From Theodoxus fluviatilis (Eukaryota; Mollusca; Gastropoda; Cycloneritida; Neritidae): DNA of 33,923 nucleotides. The stretch is from positions 1 to 33,923 of the forward strand of contig JAWQFJ010002862.1 of NCBI GenBank assembly GCA_034096865.1, in the 5' to 3' direction. The notes under the pieces are model-generated. The model saw only the letters and a list, made by a program, of their open reading frames with translations. It had not been told where the DNA came from and did no database searches. Position numbers and translations under genes: made by a program. Below, in pieces: positions 13,301 through 21,639 of this stretch (position 1 is its first letter; every line of letters begins with the position of its first letter).

Positions 13301-16300
13301 ATCTCTCAACTGACAACAACTACAGCACCCAGTGCACTTCTCTCCACCAATCCATCTCCATCTCGCAACTGACAACAACTACAGCACCCAGTGCACTTCT
13401 CTCCACCAATCCATCTCCATCTCTCAACTGACAACAACTACAGCACCCAGTGCACTTCTCTCCACCAATCCATCTCCATCTCTCAACTGACAACAACTAC
13501 AGCACCCAGTGCACTTCTCTCCACCAATCCATCTCCATCTCTCAACTGACAACAACTACAGCACCCAGTGCACTTCTCTCCACCAATCCATCTCCATCTC
13601 TCAACTGACAACAACTACAGCACCCAGTGCACTTCTCTCCACCAATCCATCTCCATCTCTCAACTGACAACAACTACAGCACCCAGTGCACTTCTCTCCA
13701 CCAATCCATCTCCATCTCTCAACTGACAACAACTACAGCACCCAGTGCACTTCTCTCCACCAATCCATCTCCATCTCTCAACTGACAACAACTACAGCAC
13801 CCAGTGCACTTCTCTCCACCAATCCATCTCCATCTCTCAACTGACAACAACTACAGCACCCAGTGCACTTCTCTCCACCAATCCATCTCCATCTCTCAAC
13901 TGACAACAACTACAGCACCCAGTGCAATTCTCTCCACCAATCCATCTCCATCTCTCAACTGACAACAACTACAGCACCCAGTGCACTTCTCTCCACCAAT
14001 CCATCTCCATCTCTCAACTGACAACAACTACAGCACCCAGTGCACTTCTCTCCACCAATCCATCTCCATCTCTCAACTGACAACAACTACAGCACCCAGT
14101 GCACTTCTCTCCACCAATCCATCTCCATCTCTCAACTGACAACAACTACAGCACCCAGTGCACTTCTCTCCACCAATCCATCTCCATCTCTCAACTGACA
14201 ACAACTACAGCACCCAGTGCACTTCTCTCCACCAATCCATCTCCATCTCTCAACTGACAACAACTACAGCACCCAGTGCACTTCTCTCCACCAATCCATC
14301 TCCATCTCTCAACTGACAACAACTACAGCACCCAGTGCACTTCTCTCCACCAATCCATCTCCATCTCTCAACTGACAACAACTACAGCACCCAGTGCACT
14401 TCTCTCCACCAATCCATCTCCATCTCTCAACTGACAACAACTACAGCACCCAGTGCACTTCTCTCCACCAATCCATCTCCATCTCTCAACTGACAACAAC
14501 TACAGCACCCAGTGCAATTCTCTCCACCAATCCATCTCCATCTCTCAACTGACAACAACTACAGCACCCAGTGCACTTCTCTCCACCAATCCATCTCCAT
14601 CTCTCAACTGACAACAACTACAGCACCCAGTGCAATTCTCTCCACCAATCCATCTCCATCTCTCAACTGACAACAACTACAGCACCCAGTGCACTTCTCT
14701 CCACCAATCCATCTCCATCTCGCAACTGACAACAACTACAGCACCCAGTGCACTTCTCTCCACCAATCCATCTCCATCTCGCAACTGACAACAACTACAG
14801 CACCCAGTGCACTTCTCTCCACCAATCCATCTCCATCTCTCAACTGACAACAACTACAGCACCCAGTGCACTTCTCTCCACCAATCCATCTCCATCTCGC
14901 AACTGACAACAACTACAGCACCCAGTGCACTTCTCTCCACCAATCCATCTCCATCTCTCAACTGACAACAACTACAGCACCCAGTGCACTTCTCTCCACC
15001 AATCCATCTCCATCTCTCAACTGACAACAACTACAGCACCCAGTGCACTTCTCTCCACCAATCCATCTCCATCTCTCAACTGACAACAACTACAGCACCC
15101 AGTGCACTTCTCTCCACCAATCCATCTCCATCTCTCAACTGACAACAACTACAGCACCCAGTGCACTTCTCTCCACCAATCCATCTCCATCTCTCAACTG
15201 ACAACAACTACAGCACCCAGTGCACTTCTCTCCACCAATCCATCTCCATCTCTCAACTGACAACAACTACAGCACCCAGTGCACTTCTCTCCACCAATCC
15301 ATCTCCATCTCTCAACTGACAACAACTACAGCACCCAGTGCACTTCTCTCCACCAATCCATCTCCATCTCTCAACTGACAACAACTACAGCACCCAGTGC
15401 ACTTCTCTCCACCAATCCATCTCCATCTCTCAACTGACAACAACTACAGCACCCAGTGCACTTCTCTCCACCAATCCATCTCCATCTCGCAACTGACAAC
15501 AACTACAGCACCCAGTGCAATTCTCTCCACCAATCCATCTCCATCTCTCAACTGACAACAACTACAGCAGCCAGTGCACTTCTCTCCACCAATCCATCTC
15601 CATCTCTCAACTGACAACAACTACAGCACCCAGTGCAATTCTCTCCACCAATCCATCTCCATCTCTCAACTGACAACAACTACAGCACCCAGTGCACTTC
15701 TCTCCACCAATCCATCTCCATCTCGCAACTGACAACAACTACAGCACCCAGTGCAATTCTCTCCACCAATCCATCTCCATCTCGCAACTGACAACAACTA
15801 CAGCACCCAGTGCACTTCTCTCCACCAATCCATCTCCATCTCGCAACTGACAACAACTACAGCACCCAGTGCACTTCTCTCCACCAATCCATCTCCATCT
15901 CGCAACTGACAACAACTACAGCACCCAGTGCACTTCTCTCCACCAATCCATCTCCATCTCGCAACTGACAACAACTACAGCACCCAGTGCACTTCTCTCC
16001 ACCAATCCATCTCCATCTCTCAACTGACAACAACTACAGCACCCAGTGCACTTCTCTCCACCAATCCATCTCCATCTCTCAACTGACAACAACTACAGCA
16101 CCCAGTGCACTTCTCTCCACCAATCCATCTCCATCTCTCAACTGACAACAACTACAGCACCCAGTGCACTTCTCTCCACCAATCCATCTCCATCTCTCAA
16201 CTGACAACAACTACAGCACCCAGTGCACTTCTCTCCACCAATCCATCTCCATCTCTCAACTGACAACAACTACAGCACCCAGTGCACTTCTCTCCACCAA

Positions 16301-17903
16301 TCCATCTCCATCTCTCAACTGACAACAACTACAGCACCCAGTGCACTTCTCTCCACCAATCCATCTCCATCTCTCAACTGACAACAACTACAGCACCCAG
16401 NNNNNNNNNNNNNNNNNNNNNNNTTCTCTCCACCAATCCATCTCCATCTCTCAACTGACAACAACTACAGCACCCAGCGCAATTCTCTCCACCAATCCAT
16501 CTTCATCTCTCAACCAAAAACACTCAACACCACAATGGACCGCATGGATGGAGCCAAATGGCCCATCAGCCCCCGTAGGCCATGCAAGGCCATCAGGCAC
16601 GAAAATCACCAAAACAGTCCAGAGCAACCGCTAACCAAGCCACGGTGTTCCCAGGTATTCACCTTTCAAGAAACGCGCAGAGAGACGCGGTGGGTCAATG
16701 CTTACCCCGAACCCACAGGGGAAACATTACTAATTACTAATAAGAAATCTTTTTAACCAAAAAAAAACCGCCCACACCGGGCTTACATATATAAAGCTCT
16801 CAGTCAATTATCCTCTTTTACTCTTCTTCCCTTTCCCGGGGAAATAAAAACTGGTCTTTATTCCCTGCGCCAGAACCCGCAGATATCGTTCAACAGGGGA
16901 CACGCAGCATGAAGGTAGAAAAGCACGTGCAAAACGTTCTGAAATATGCGTAGTCAGCAAGTGCTGACCTTGCAAAACACTTAAAGGTGTAATATGGCGA
17001 GGTGGACTTAAAGTACCACCACATGCCACAGCATTTCTCTTTGTAAATTCCTTAAAAAATAAAAAATAAACACTGAGCCGTGACATTATTGAATATCACA
17101 ATTGCTCGGTGCGTCTCACTGTATCATGCCTCTGTACGCTCTACAGTACCTCTGACTATTGCCTCCTGCAGCACTCCCTACAACAAGCTGACCTACTTCC
17201 TGGTGAGGGACGGCAGGGTGCTGGACTCCAAGAACGCTACACAGCCCATGGAGCAGATCCGAGCTGAGTTGTCACGACGGCCCGACCTCCCTGGAAAACC
17301 CTCCTCAGGGGTGAGAAGTCTACGCGTGCACCTTTCATTAGGAGGAGGAGGAGGCGGAGGGGGAGGAAGAGGAGGCGGAGGAGGCGGAGGAGGCGGAGGA
17401 GGAGGAGGAGGAGGAGGAGGAGGAGGAGGAGGAGGAGGAGGAGGAGGAGGAGGAGGAGGAGGAGGAGGAGGAGGGGGAGGAGGAGGAGGAGGAGGAGGAG
17501 GAGGAGGAGGAGGAGGAGGAGGAGGAGGAGGAGGAGGAGGGGGAGGAGAAGGAGGAGGGGGAGGAGGAGGAGGTGGAGGAGGGGGGGAGGGGGGAGGGGG
17601 GGAGGGGGGGAGGGGGGGAGGGGGGTAGGGGGGGAGGGGAGGGGAGGGGGAGGAGGGGGGGAGGGGGGGAGGGGGAAGAGGAGGAGGAGGAGGAGGAGGA
17701 GGAGGACGACGACGACGTCGAGGAGGACAATGGCAAAAGAAAACGAAAAGAGGGAAGAGAGAAATTATTGTAATGAATTTAAAAGTGTTGTTCTTGGGAC
17801 TCTTACACTATTTGAATCTTAATGCTACGTATCCTTCATTGCAGACCCCAACGTGAAAATCCAGCCTCTGAGACCGACACCAGGAACAACGTCTGAAGGG
17901 TGA
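2444..17903 (+). CDS. Spliced gene for a tandem-module protein, partial (5' end outside window)
   Basis: This is the gene-level span; the exons are listed separately. Visible exons are 2444-2682, 3039-3102, 3347-3618, 4347-4407, 5090-5343, 5766-5826, 17172-17310 and probably 17845-17903. Long exons (A) start after the second base of a codon and end after the first base; short exons (B, 61-64 nt) do the reverse, so each A+B pair is a phase-symmetric unit able to duplicate in tandem. Each A opens with a Tyr-containing strand (WYTVTV, WYVVWA, IGYTYR, LTYFLV). A1 to A3 close near Asp/Asn-Pro, and each B gives an amphipathic strand (NVTVEI, CVTLNI, WRVVIV, NVKIQP). N-X-S/T sequons occur in several exons, favouring an extracellular location. 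I do not recognise the family. The 5' end is outside the window, because the first visible exon begins at a splice acceptor in mid-codon. Confidence 0.7.
2683..3038 (+). other. Intron between A1 and B1
   Basis: 356 bases, A/T-rich, with a short (AAC)n run at about 2719-2735. No other feature is seen. Confidence 0.65.
3039..3102 (+). CDS. Exon B1 of tandem-module gene
   Basis: A 64-nt exon between TTTGTTTCAG and the donor GTGAAT. Joined to A1 it continues Asp-Phe-Lys-Gly-Asn-Val-Thr, with an N-V-T glycosylation sequon and an alternating strand VTVEI. It ends in GG, and the first base of A2 completes a Gly codon. It is too short to call alone; the call rests on identical phase and position to exons B2 and B3. 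Confidence 0.7.
3347..3618 (+). CDS. Exon A2 of tandem-module gene
   Basis: The acceptor is ACCTTCAG at 3346; the donor CAG/GTCCGT at 3619 is weaker than the others. It encodes about 90 residues. RPVGRLWYVV aligns with KPVTRVWYTV of A1. A Thr/Pro-rich linker (TPSPTPRPP) follows, then a strand EEVLLRG and a helix with WEHVEERLRQAL ending at NATDP. N-A-S and N-A-T sequons are present. It joins B2 through a split Asp codon. The Pro-rich linker has no counterpart of the same length in A1, so module lengths vary. Confidence 0.75.
3660..3880. repeat. Degenerate A/C-rich short-period repeat in intron
   Basis: Variations on ACAAC, ACAAT and ACACA recur throughout, giving one strand almost without T/G pairs and long Cys/Val frames on the other. 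It looks like a decayed microsatellite with period about 5. The rest of the A2-B2 intron (3619-4346) shows nothing else apart from the CT repeat. Confidence 0.6.
4232..4305. repeat. (CT)n microsatellite before exon B2
   Basis: About 70 bases of nearly pure CT with two ATCT interruptions, ending roughly 40 bases before the B2 acceptor. Length changes here could affect B2 splicing, which is inference. Confidence 0.9.
4347..4407 (+). CDS. Exon B2 of tandem-module gene
   Basis: A 61-nt exon after TTTTCACAG with donor GTAAAT. It encodes Asn-Ala-Cys-Cys and then the strand CVTLNIVDSQVFVNAN. Start phase, end phase (GG) and length match B1 and B3. A (CT)n microsatellite lies only about 40 bases before its acceptor and may overlap the polypyrimidine tract. 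Confidence 0.72.
4408..5089 (+). other. Intron between B2 and A3
   Basis: 682 bases. A (CAGG)n-like patch with CAAACAAACAGG units lies at about 4575-4625, followed by a (CAC)n patch to about 4655. Open frames inside are short and show no domain. Confidence 0.6.
5090..5343 (+). CDS. Exon A3 of tandem-module gene
   Basis: The acceptor is CACTTAG at 5089 and the donor A/GTAAGA, a strong consensus. About 84 residues: strand SVIIGYTYRR, a helix-like FLDNVDRVLATEG, a Thr/Pro linker (TTPTPP), an N-V-S sequon, a strand FTLTVQS, then a segment AIARGW ending at ASDP. This reproduces the order seen in A1 and A2: strand, helix, linker, strand, helix with Trp, then Asp/Asn-Pro. The last base A plus AC of the next exon gives Asn, where A1 and A2 give Asp. 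Confidence 0.75.
5344..5765 (+). other. Intron between A3 and B3 with GGAT repeat
   Basis: 422 bases. A CA/CG-rich patch lies at 5345-5420 and a (GATG)n microsatellite at about 5425-5480. The remainder is featureless. Confidence 0.6.
5766..5826 (+). CDS. Exon B3 of tandem-module gene
   Basis: A 61-nt exon after TACTTGCAG with donor GTGAGT. It encodes Cys-Arg-Cys-Ser-Trp and the strand WRVVIVGSD, ending in GG. Length and phases equal B2. Its downstream intron is 11.3 kb and contains the 59-bp minisatellite. Confidence 0.72.
5827..6339 (+). other. Start of 11.3-kb intron, no feature seen
   Basis: Plus-strand open frames of 69 and 103 codons occur but are A/T-rich and show no recognisable motif. 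I read this as intron. Confidence 0.5.
6341..6628. repeat. 48-bp tandem repeat, 6 copies
   Basis: The unit begins TAAGGCGCTTTGTATTGGCT at 6341, 6389, 6437, 6485, 6533 and 6581, exactly 48 bases apart, with only a few substitutions (CGTGATT/CATGATT, one GGCGC to GTCGC). Since 48 is divisible by three, the minus strand stays open with a 16-residue repeat (SPSITRLLSQYKAPYI) inside a 200-codon ATG frame at 6091-6693. The frame lies antisense in an intron, and the flanks outside the repeat show no domain, so I treat it as a minisatellite and not as a gene. Confidence 0.85.
6629..7299. other. Intron sequence before the minisatellite; small hairpin
   Basis: No gene recognised. GGTTGGGG near 7036 and ACCCCCAACC near 7070-7079 can pair as a hairpin of about 8-9 bp. 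A/T- and A-rich sequence follows, with TAAAAAAATAAAATAA at 7086-7101. A mobile-element end is possible but no matching partner was found on the far side of the array. Confidence 0.4.
7300..16515. repeat. 59-bp minisatellite array, about 155 copies
   Basis: The unit, written from ACAACAACTACAGCACCCAG and ending CTCTCAACTG, repeats every 59 bases. Across the array I found one 1-base deletion (near 10,990) and a few scattered substitutions. Units differ mainly at two sites: GTGCACTT versus GTGCAATT, GCGCAATT or GCACAATT, and CTCTCAACTG versus CTCGCAACTG. The left edge (to about 7700) and right edge (16,424-16,515) carry the most divergent units, as expected if unequal exchange homogenises the centre. 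Each unit has about 25 C and 4 G, a very strong strand asymmetry. Since 59 is not divisible by three, no frame stays open for long and the array is not coding. It lies in an intron of the tandem-module gene. Confidence 0.97.
16401..16423. other. Assembly gap (23 N) inside the minisatellite
   Basis: Twenty-three N interrupt the array. From the flanking phase, 5 bases or 5 plus a multiple of 59 would be expected, and 23 does not fit. The gap is therefore a placeholder and the true copy number is unknown. Confidence 0.95.
16530..17086 (-). mobile_element. LINE relic (I/Jockey-like), 3' end facing the array
   Basis: On the minus strand the sequence ends GGGCTGATGGGCC then TTGGCTCCATCCATG at about 16,545-16,585. 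This closely resembles the 3' ends of the LINEs at 21,120-21,192 and 21,280-21,476 (GGGCTGATGGGC, GGGCTCCATCCATCC). Further upstream, a 92-codon minus-strand frame at 16808-17086 contains TPLSVLQGQHLLTTHISERF. This recalls the linker between endonuclease and reverse transcriptase of I/Jockey-type LINEs (a pattern of P-L-x-V then L-L-T then E-x-F-A), but that match is from memory of the pattern. The reverse transcriptase itself is missing, so this would be an internally deleted remnant. Confidence 0.45.
17172..17310 (+). CDS. Exon A4 of tandem-module gene (short)
   Basis: The acceptor is GCCTCCTGCAG at 17171 and the entry phase is the same as in A1 to A3. It encodes about 46 residues: NKLTYFLVRDG aligns with the opening strand of the other A exons, followed by a helix MEQIRAELSRR. 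The second half of a normal A exon (strand, helix with Trp, Asp-Pro) is absent. The only consensus donor is GGG/GTGAGA at 17311, which leaves phase 0 instead of the expected phase 1. This exon either closes the protein or its end is altered. Confidence 0.65.
17341..17728. repeat. (GGA)n / GGGGGA polypurine tract
   Basis: About 390 bases almost purely of G and A on the plus strand, first as GGA triplets with occasional GGC, then as GGGGGGA blocks (17,578-17,690). It begins 30 bases after the A4 donor, inside the last intron. Long poly-Gly and poly-Ser frames are artefacts. Such tracts can form triplex or G-quadruplex DNA (established); whether it does so here is inference. Confidence 0.95.
17845..17903 (+). 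CDS. Probable last exon B4 with stop codon
   Basis: The acceptor is TTCATTGCAG at 17844. In the frame used by the other B exons it reads Asp-Pro-Asn-Val-Lys-Ile and 12 more residues to a TGA at 17901-17903. In the phase left by the A4 donor it reads only Thr-Pro-Thr before TGA at 17854-17856. The acceptor and the resemblance to B exons are visible; which frame is used cannot be decided here. Either way the gene ends within this exon. Confidence 0.45.
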
Positions 17904-19066
17904 AACAGACGCTCACACTCTTAAGCCCGCACAGCACATTCAAGTCTTCTCGTCGCAAACCTATCTAATGTTCTAGGACTGGATAGGTTTGACACACATT
18001 AAATAAGAATTTTACTCCGCAGTGAAGTGATCCATAGCAAATGCACACTGTGTCATGCAGGGCTATCTTGCCCCTACCGAGCAACCCCCTCGTCACTTGA
18101 GTCGCTAGAGCGTCTGAGTTCTTGCTTGTCCACCCCGTCGTCACTTGAGTCGCTAGAGCGTCTGAGTTCTTGCTTGTCCACCCCGTCGTTCCCAGTTCCA
18201 TCTCGCCAGGACTGGGTGACTGGGACAGGCAATTGATTGATTAACACGTGTGATATCCTCCTTGCTCGGTACTGATGAGATATAACTATCGCTGCTAATT
18301 ATCTGCTCCTTCAAGCGTCCCAAATGACTTCATTCCCCTGTCCCTTTCCCTCTGCCTTTCTAATCATACTTTTGAGCCATTTACATGTATTTCCACTCAA
18401 TTCCGTTCGATCAAGCGATTTCCTTTTGACGAATTTTGCAATATTTTGAAGCATTTCACCTGGTTGTTTTCTGGATACGTGTTCTTGTTTAGACTCTGAA
18501 ATAATAAAACTGTTTTCTGAAAGAGTGTTGAGGCTTTAAGTTTAATTTATTTGCTGATATTTGATGCAGTCATTTATGGCCATGACGTTTTCATATTTCC
18601 TTTCTATGCTGCATTTTATAAAATTTTCTATTCACATGTTCCTTCATTTACTATACTATTCTGTAGGACAGATAGAACGCGACGTGGTCGTACTCACTGA
18701 CATTCTGTGAACCCGAGTCAGTAGTGACTCTGGCACAGTTCGCAATGAATGAGTAATAGACTTGACTCTTAGCATTTCGCCAAAAATAGTTCGTTCTGAT
18801 ACTATTTTTCTCTCCACTTTTTACAGAAATCATTCAGATGTCAAAACTTGTTTCCATTTCAACACAAACATTTTATTTTATCAAATAAACGCTTTTTTAT
18901 CGTCTCAGCAAAAGTAAGTTATGAGTTTCGTGCGAAATAGTCTTAGAACTACTTCAACGGCGTATGTCAGGGAGCAGATCGGTTATCCCACAAGCCTCCA
19001 TGACGTGATGTCAACTGTGCTCGAGACTGTTTCGCCGGCAGGCGAAGTCTGTACTGGACTAGAATA
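17904..19066. other. Probable 3' UTR and intergenic DNA; poly(A) signal, small duplication
   Basis: After the stop the sequence is A/T-rich. AATAAA occurs at 18503-18508 and is the best poly(A) candidate for the upstream gene, giving a 3' UTR near 600 bases. A 48-bp unit starting CGTCACTTGAGTCGCTAGAG is repeated at 18091 and 18139. No ORF with a recognisable domain was found. A short hairpin TTCGCCGGCAGGCGAA lies at about 19031-19046. Confidence 0.4.
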
Positions 19067-19525
19067 GCCAGTCATAGTGCGTCCTCCACGAACTTCGCAT
19101 TGGTATACTTCGTATCTAAATGAAGGTGCGCGCGCATCACAAGAAAGTGACGAGAGCGTAAAATCATGTCAACACAAACGATGGCAACACATGCTTCGGC
19201 GTGGATGCGTTGACCTGCATTCGATGTGTAAACTGTAGGAGCTTTCACGATCTATTAATGCATTCAACATACACCTTTGATAAATTAATGCTGTGCATGG
19301 CTTATATTTTCTTTGGATGGGTTGCTAGTATCCCGAAATAGAGCGTTTTGTGAGCGAACCGGCAACACGTCGGCCATTGAATTTTGCAAATAATTGGCGA
19401 GTTCACCTCTTGTCGTGACCTCTACGCATGCGCATTAGTTCGTCACTTTCTTGTGATGCGCGCGCACCCTCATTTAGATATAAGTATACGAATGCGAAGT
19501 TCGTGGAGGACGCACTAGGACTGGC
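19067..19525. mobile_element. Non-autonomous element with ~86-bp terminal inverted repeats
   Basis: The left arm (19067-19153) begins GCCAGTCATAGTGCGTCCTC and ends at AAGAAAGTGACGA. The right arm (19441-19525) is its reverse complement with only a few mismatches. TA flanks both ends (19065-19066 and 19526-19527), compatible with a TA target duplication of the Tc1/mariner type. The 287-base core has no coding capacity and no similarity between its halves. It is a large foldback/MITE-type element; the superfamily assignment is tentative. Confidence 0.75.
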
Positions 19526-19689
19526 TAATGACTCACTGATTTGTTTCCCCATCGTTTTGACTTGTCCATGTTTCTCTTGGTTCTTTTTGTCTCTGACAGC
19601 AATGACCTGTGAAAGACGAGAGACAGCTCTCAGGTCAGATCAGAGCACAAGGACGGTGACTTCGAAGTTTTCCTCCTCTTCATACTTCG

Positions 19690-21192
19690 AGTAGTTGCTC
19701 ACTCCCACTGGGGAGATGGTAGCAGTGTTTTACTGCTACTTTATCGTGTCTTGGTGCGCTCCACACTAGATTACGGTTGTTTTGTGTATGGGTCGGCTCG
19801 CAAGTCGTACTTGTCGATGCTTGACCCAATACGCCATCAGGGTTTACGTTCTGTCCTCGGTGCCTTCCGCACCTCTCCTGTGGAGAGTTTGTATGCGGAG
19901 GCAAGCAAGCCTCCCCTTAGCTTACGTCGGTGCAAGCTTGCTTTACAGTACGTACTTCGTGTCAGTTCTAACCCGACCAATCCCACTTATCCTTGTGTTG
20001 TCCGGCCGAAGTTTCCGCTTCTGTTCGCGGCCAAGCCCAACTGTATTCCCCGTTGGGGTTACGAGTTGAGGATATCGCGGCGGCAAACATTCGGTTGGAC
20101 AACATTTTTACCTATCCTTTGTATATGTCACCGCCATGGCTCATGCCTGAACCTGTTGTTTTATTACAATTGACGAGATTTCTCAAGAGTGCTGCCCTCC
20201 CTTGCATTTATAAGAGTGAATTTCGGGAAATGTTATTCTATTACAGAGATTTTTTTATCGATTGTATACAGATGGTTCGAAAGATGGGGATCGTGTGGCG
20301 GCAGCTGTTGTCGCGCGCGACTCTGTCTTTCACTTTCGCCTTCTGGATGGGACTACGATCTACCCCGCAGAGCTTAGTGCACTAGAGGCCGCTCTTGGCG
20401 TTGTCCAGAGCAAGAGACTGCCGCGAGCTCTTATAGTCTCAGACTCGCTTTCGGCCTTACAGGCTCTGCGGGGTAGAGAGGTTTCCCATCCATACTTGTT
20501 TGGCATTTTTGCTCATCTGTGTCAGCGGCAGTGTTGGGGTACTGAGGTCGCCTTTTGCTGGGTCCCTAGCCATATCGGCATCCCGGGAACGAGAGGGCGG
20601 ATCAGGCTGCCAAGTCTGCTCTCTCCTATTCCCACGTCCCCGGGCAGGATCCTGGCGGGCGACCTAGTACCCCGTATTAATGCATATATTTTAAAACTGT
20701 GTCAGGCCAACTGGGACGGCAGGGTACATATCAAACTTCATGAAGTAGCTTCAGTGTGGGGTGAGCGTCTCTCCCCCACATCGCTCACTAGAAGAGAGGA
20801 AGTTGTGCTCTGCCGTTTCCGGATCGGCCATTCTGTTTTGACCCATTCCTATTTGTTGCGGTCGGAGCCTCCACCGGAGTGCCGTACCTGCCAGAGCAGG
20901 CTTACCATGCGGCACGTTCTGGTGGAGTGTCCCCGACTTGCTCATCTACGGACTAGGTCGAGCAGTCTATCTGATATTTTTTTAATCCTCTTGCTGTGAT
21001 AACATTTTGGATAGATTCTGAGTTTTATTCTCGTCTGTGAGTCGTATTATGTATTCATTGTTTTTTTTAAATATTTCTCCAATTACCTCTTATGAGGTAT
21101 TCTTTTAATTACACATTTTATACAGTGAAAGTACGGCGTAGCCTTGAATGGCCTTCAGGGCTTATGAGCGCTTGGGCTCCATCCATCCATCC
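19690..21192 (+). mobile_element. 5'-truncated LINE with RNase H domain (I/Jockey-like), decayed
   Basis: Translation in shifting frames gives HSHWGDG, then VRSTLDYGCFVYGSARKSYL, the reverse transcriptase C-terminal segment of I/Jockey-group LINEs. A frameshift between about 20,070 and 20,260 leads to an RNase H domain in a 245-codon frame (20262-20999). Its acidic residues are visible at YTDGSK, AELSALEAAL and VSDSLSAL, and CWVPSHIGIPG follows. Next to this the frame is lost and ADQAAKSALSY is read in another frame before it is regained. A zinc-binding tail CRTCQSRLTMRHVLVEC (C-x2-C-x7-H-x4-C) ends the protein. The 3' end is GGGCTCCATCCATCCATCC. The copy is non-functional. Confidence 0.85.
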
Positions 21193-21476
21193 CCAAGTGT
21201 TTTGTGGGTGACAAGAGAAATCGAGATGTTAATTTTTGCCCAATCGCCCTTTATGCTTTATCGTGTTTGAAGGTTCTACACAGCCTTTGCGGGCTGATGG
21301 GCAGTGAGACTCGGTTTTTTGGATTTCATGTCACTGGCTAGGTTAATTGTATTAGATTCCACTGTCATGAAAAGTTTTGATACCTTGTAAAAGATGGGTG
21401 TTTCTCAATGTTGTGGCCTTATATAGCCTACAAGGCTGATAGACCCTTAAACTCCATTAATCCATCCATCCATCCT
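21193..21476 (+). mobile_element. Second LINE 3' end with (ATCC)n tail
   Basis: Directly after the ATCC tail of the preceding LINE comes about 280 bases that end in another GGCCTTATATAGCC...GGCTGATAGACCC...ACTCCATTAATCCATCCATCC. An internal GCGGGCTGATGGGCAGTGAGA at about 21,288-21,308 resembles the same 3' motif. No coding sequence is present, so this looks like a severely 5'-truncated copy of a related LINE. Confidence 0.6.
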
Positions 21477-21639
21477 CCTCTTCATCATACAACACATTAT
21501 CAATGAGCTGATTCTTACAGTTCCAGCCTGACTGAACCGTTCATCTAAATGCGAAGTTGTAACACGGCGTATTCTATCAGTGTTACAGATCGCAGGGGAA
21601 TGTAATCTGATGAAAAGAAGTAAACGGGAAAATGATGAT

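Noticed and set aside
7300..16515. CRISPR-like array
   Set aside because: Units are contiguous with no variable spacers, the DNA is eukaryotic, and unit variation is limited to a few point sites.
17080..17736. Poly-glycine or poly-serine proteins over the GGA tract
   Set aside because: Produced by the triplet repeat; the frame enters from exon A4 past a good splice donor.
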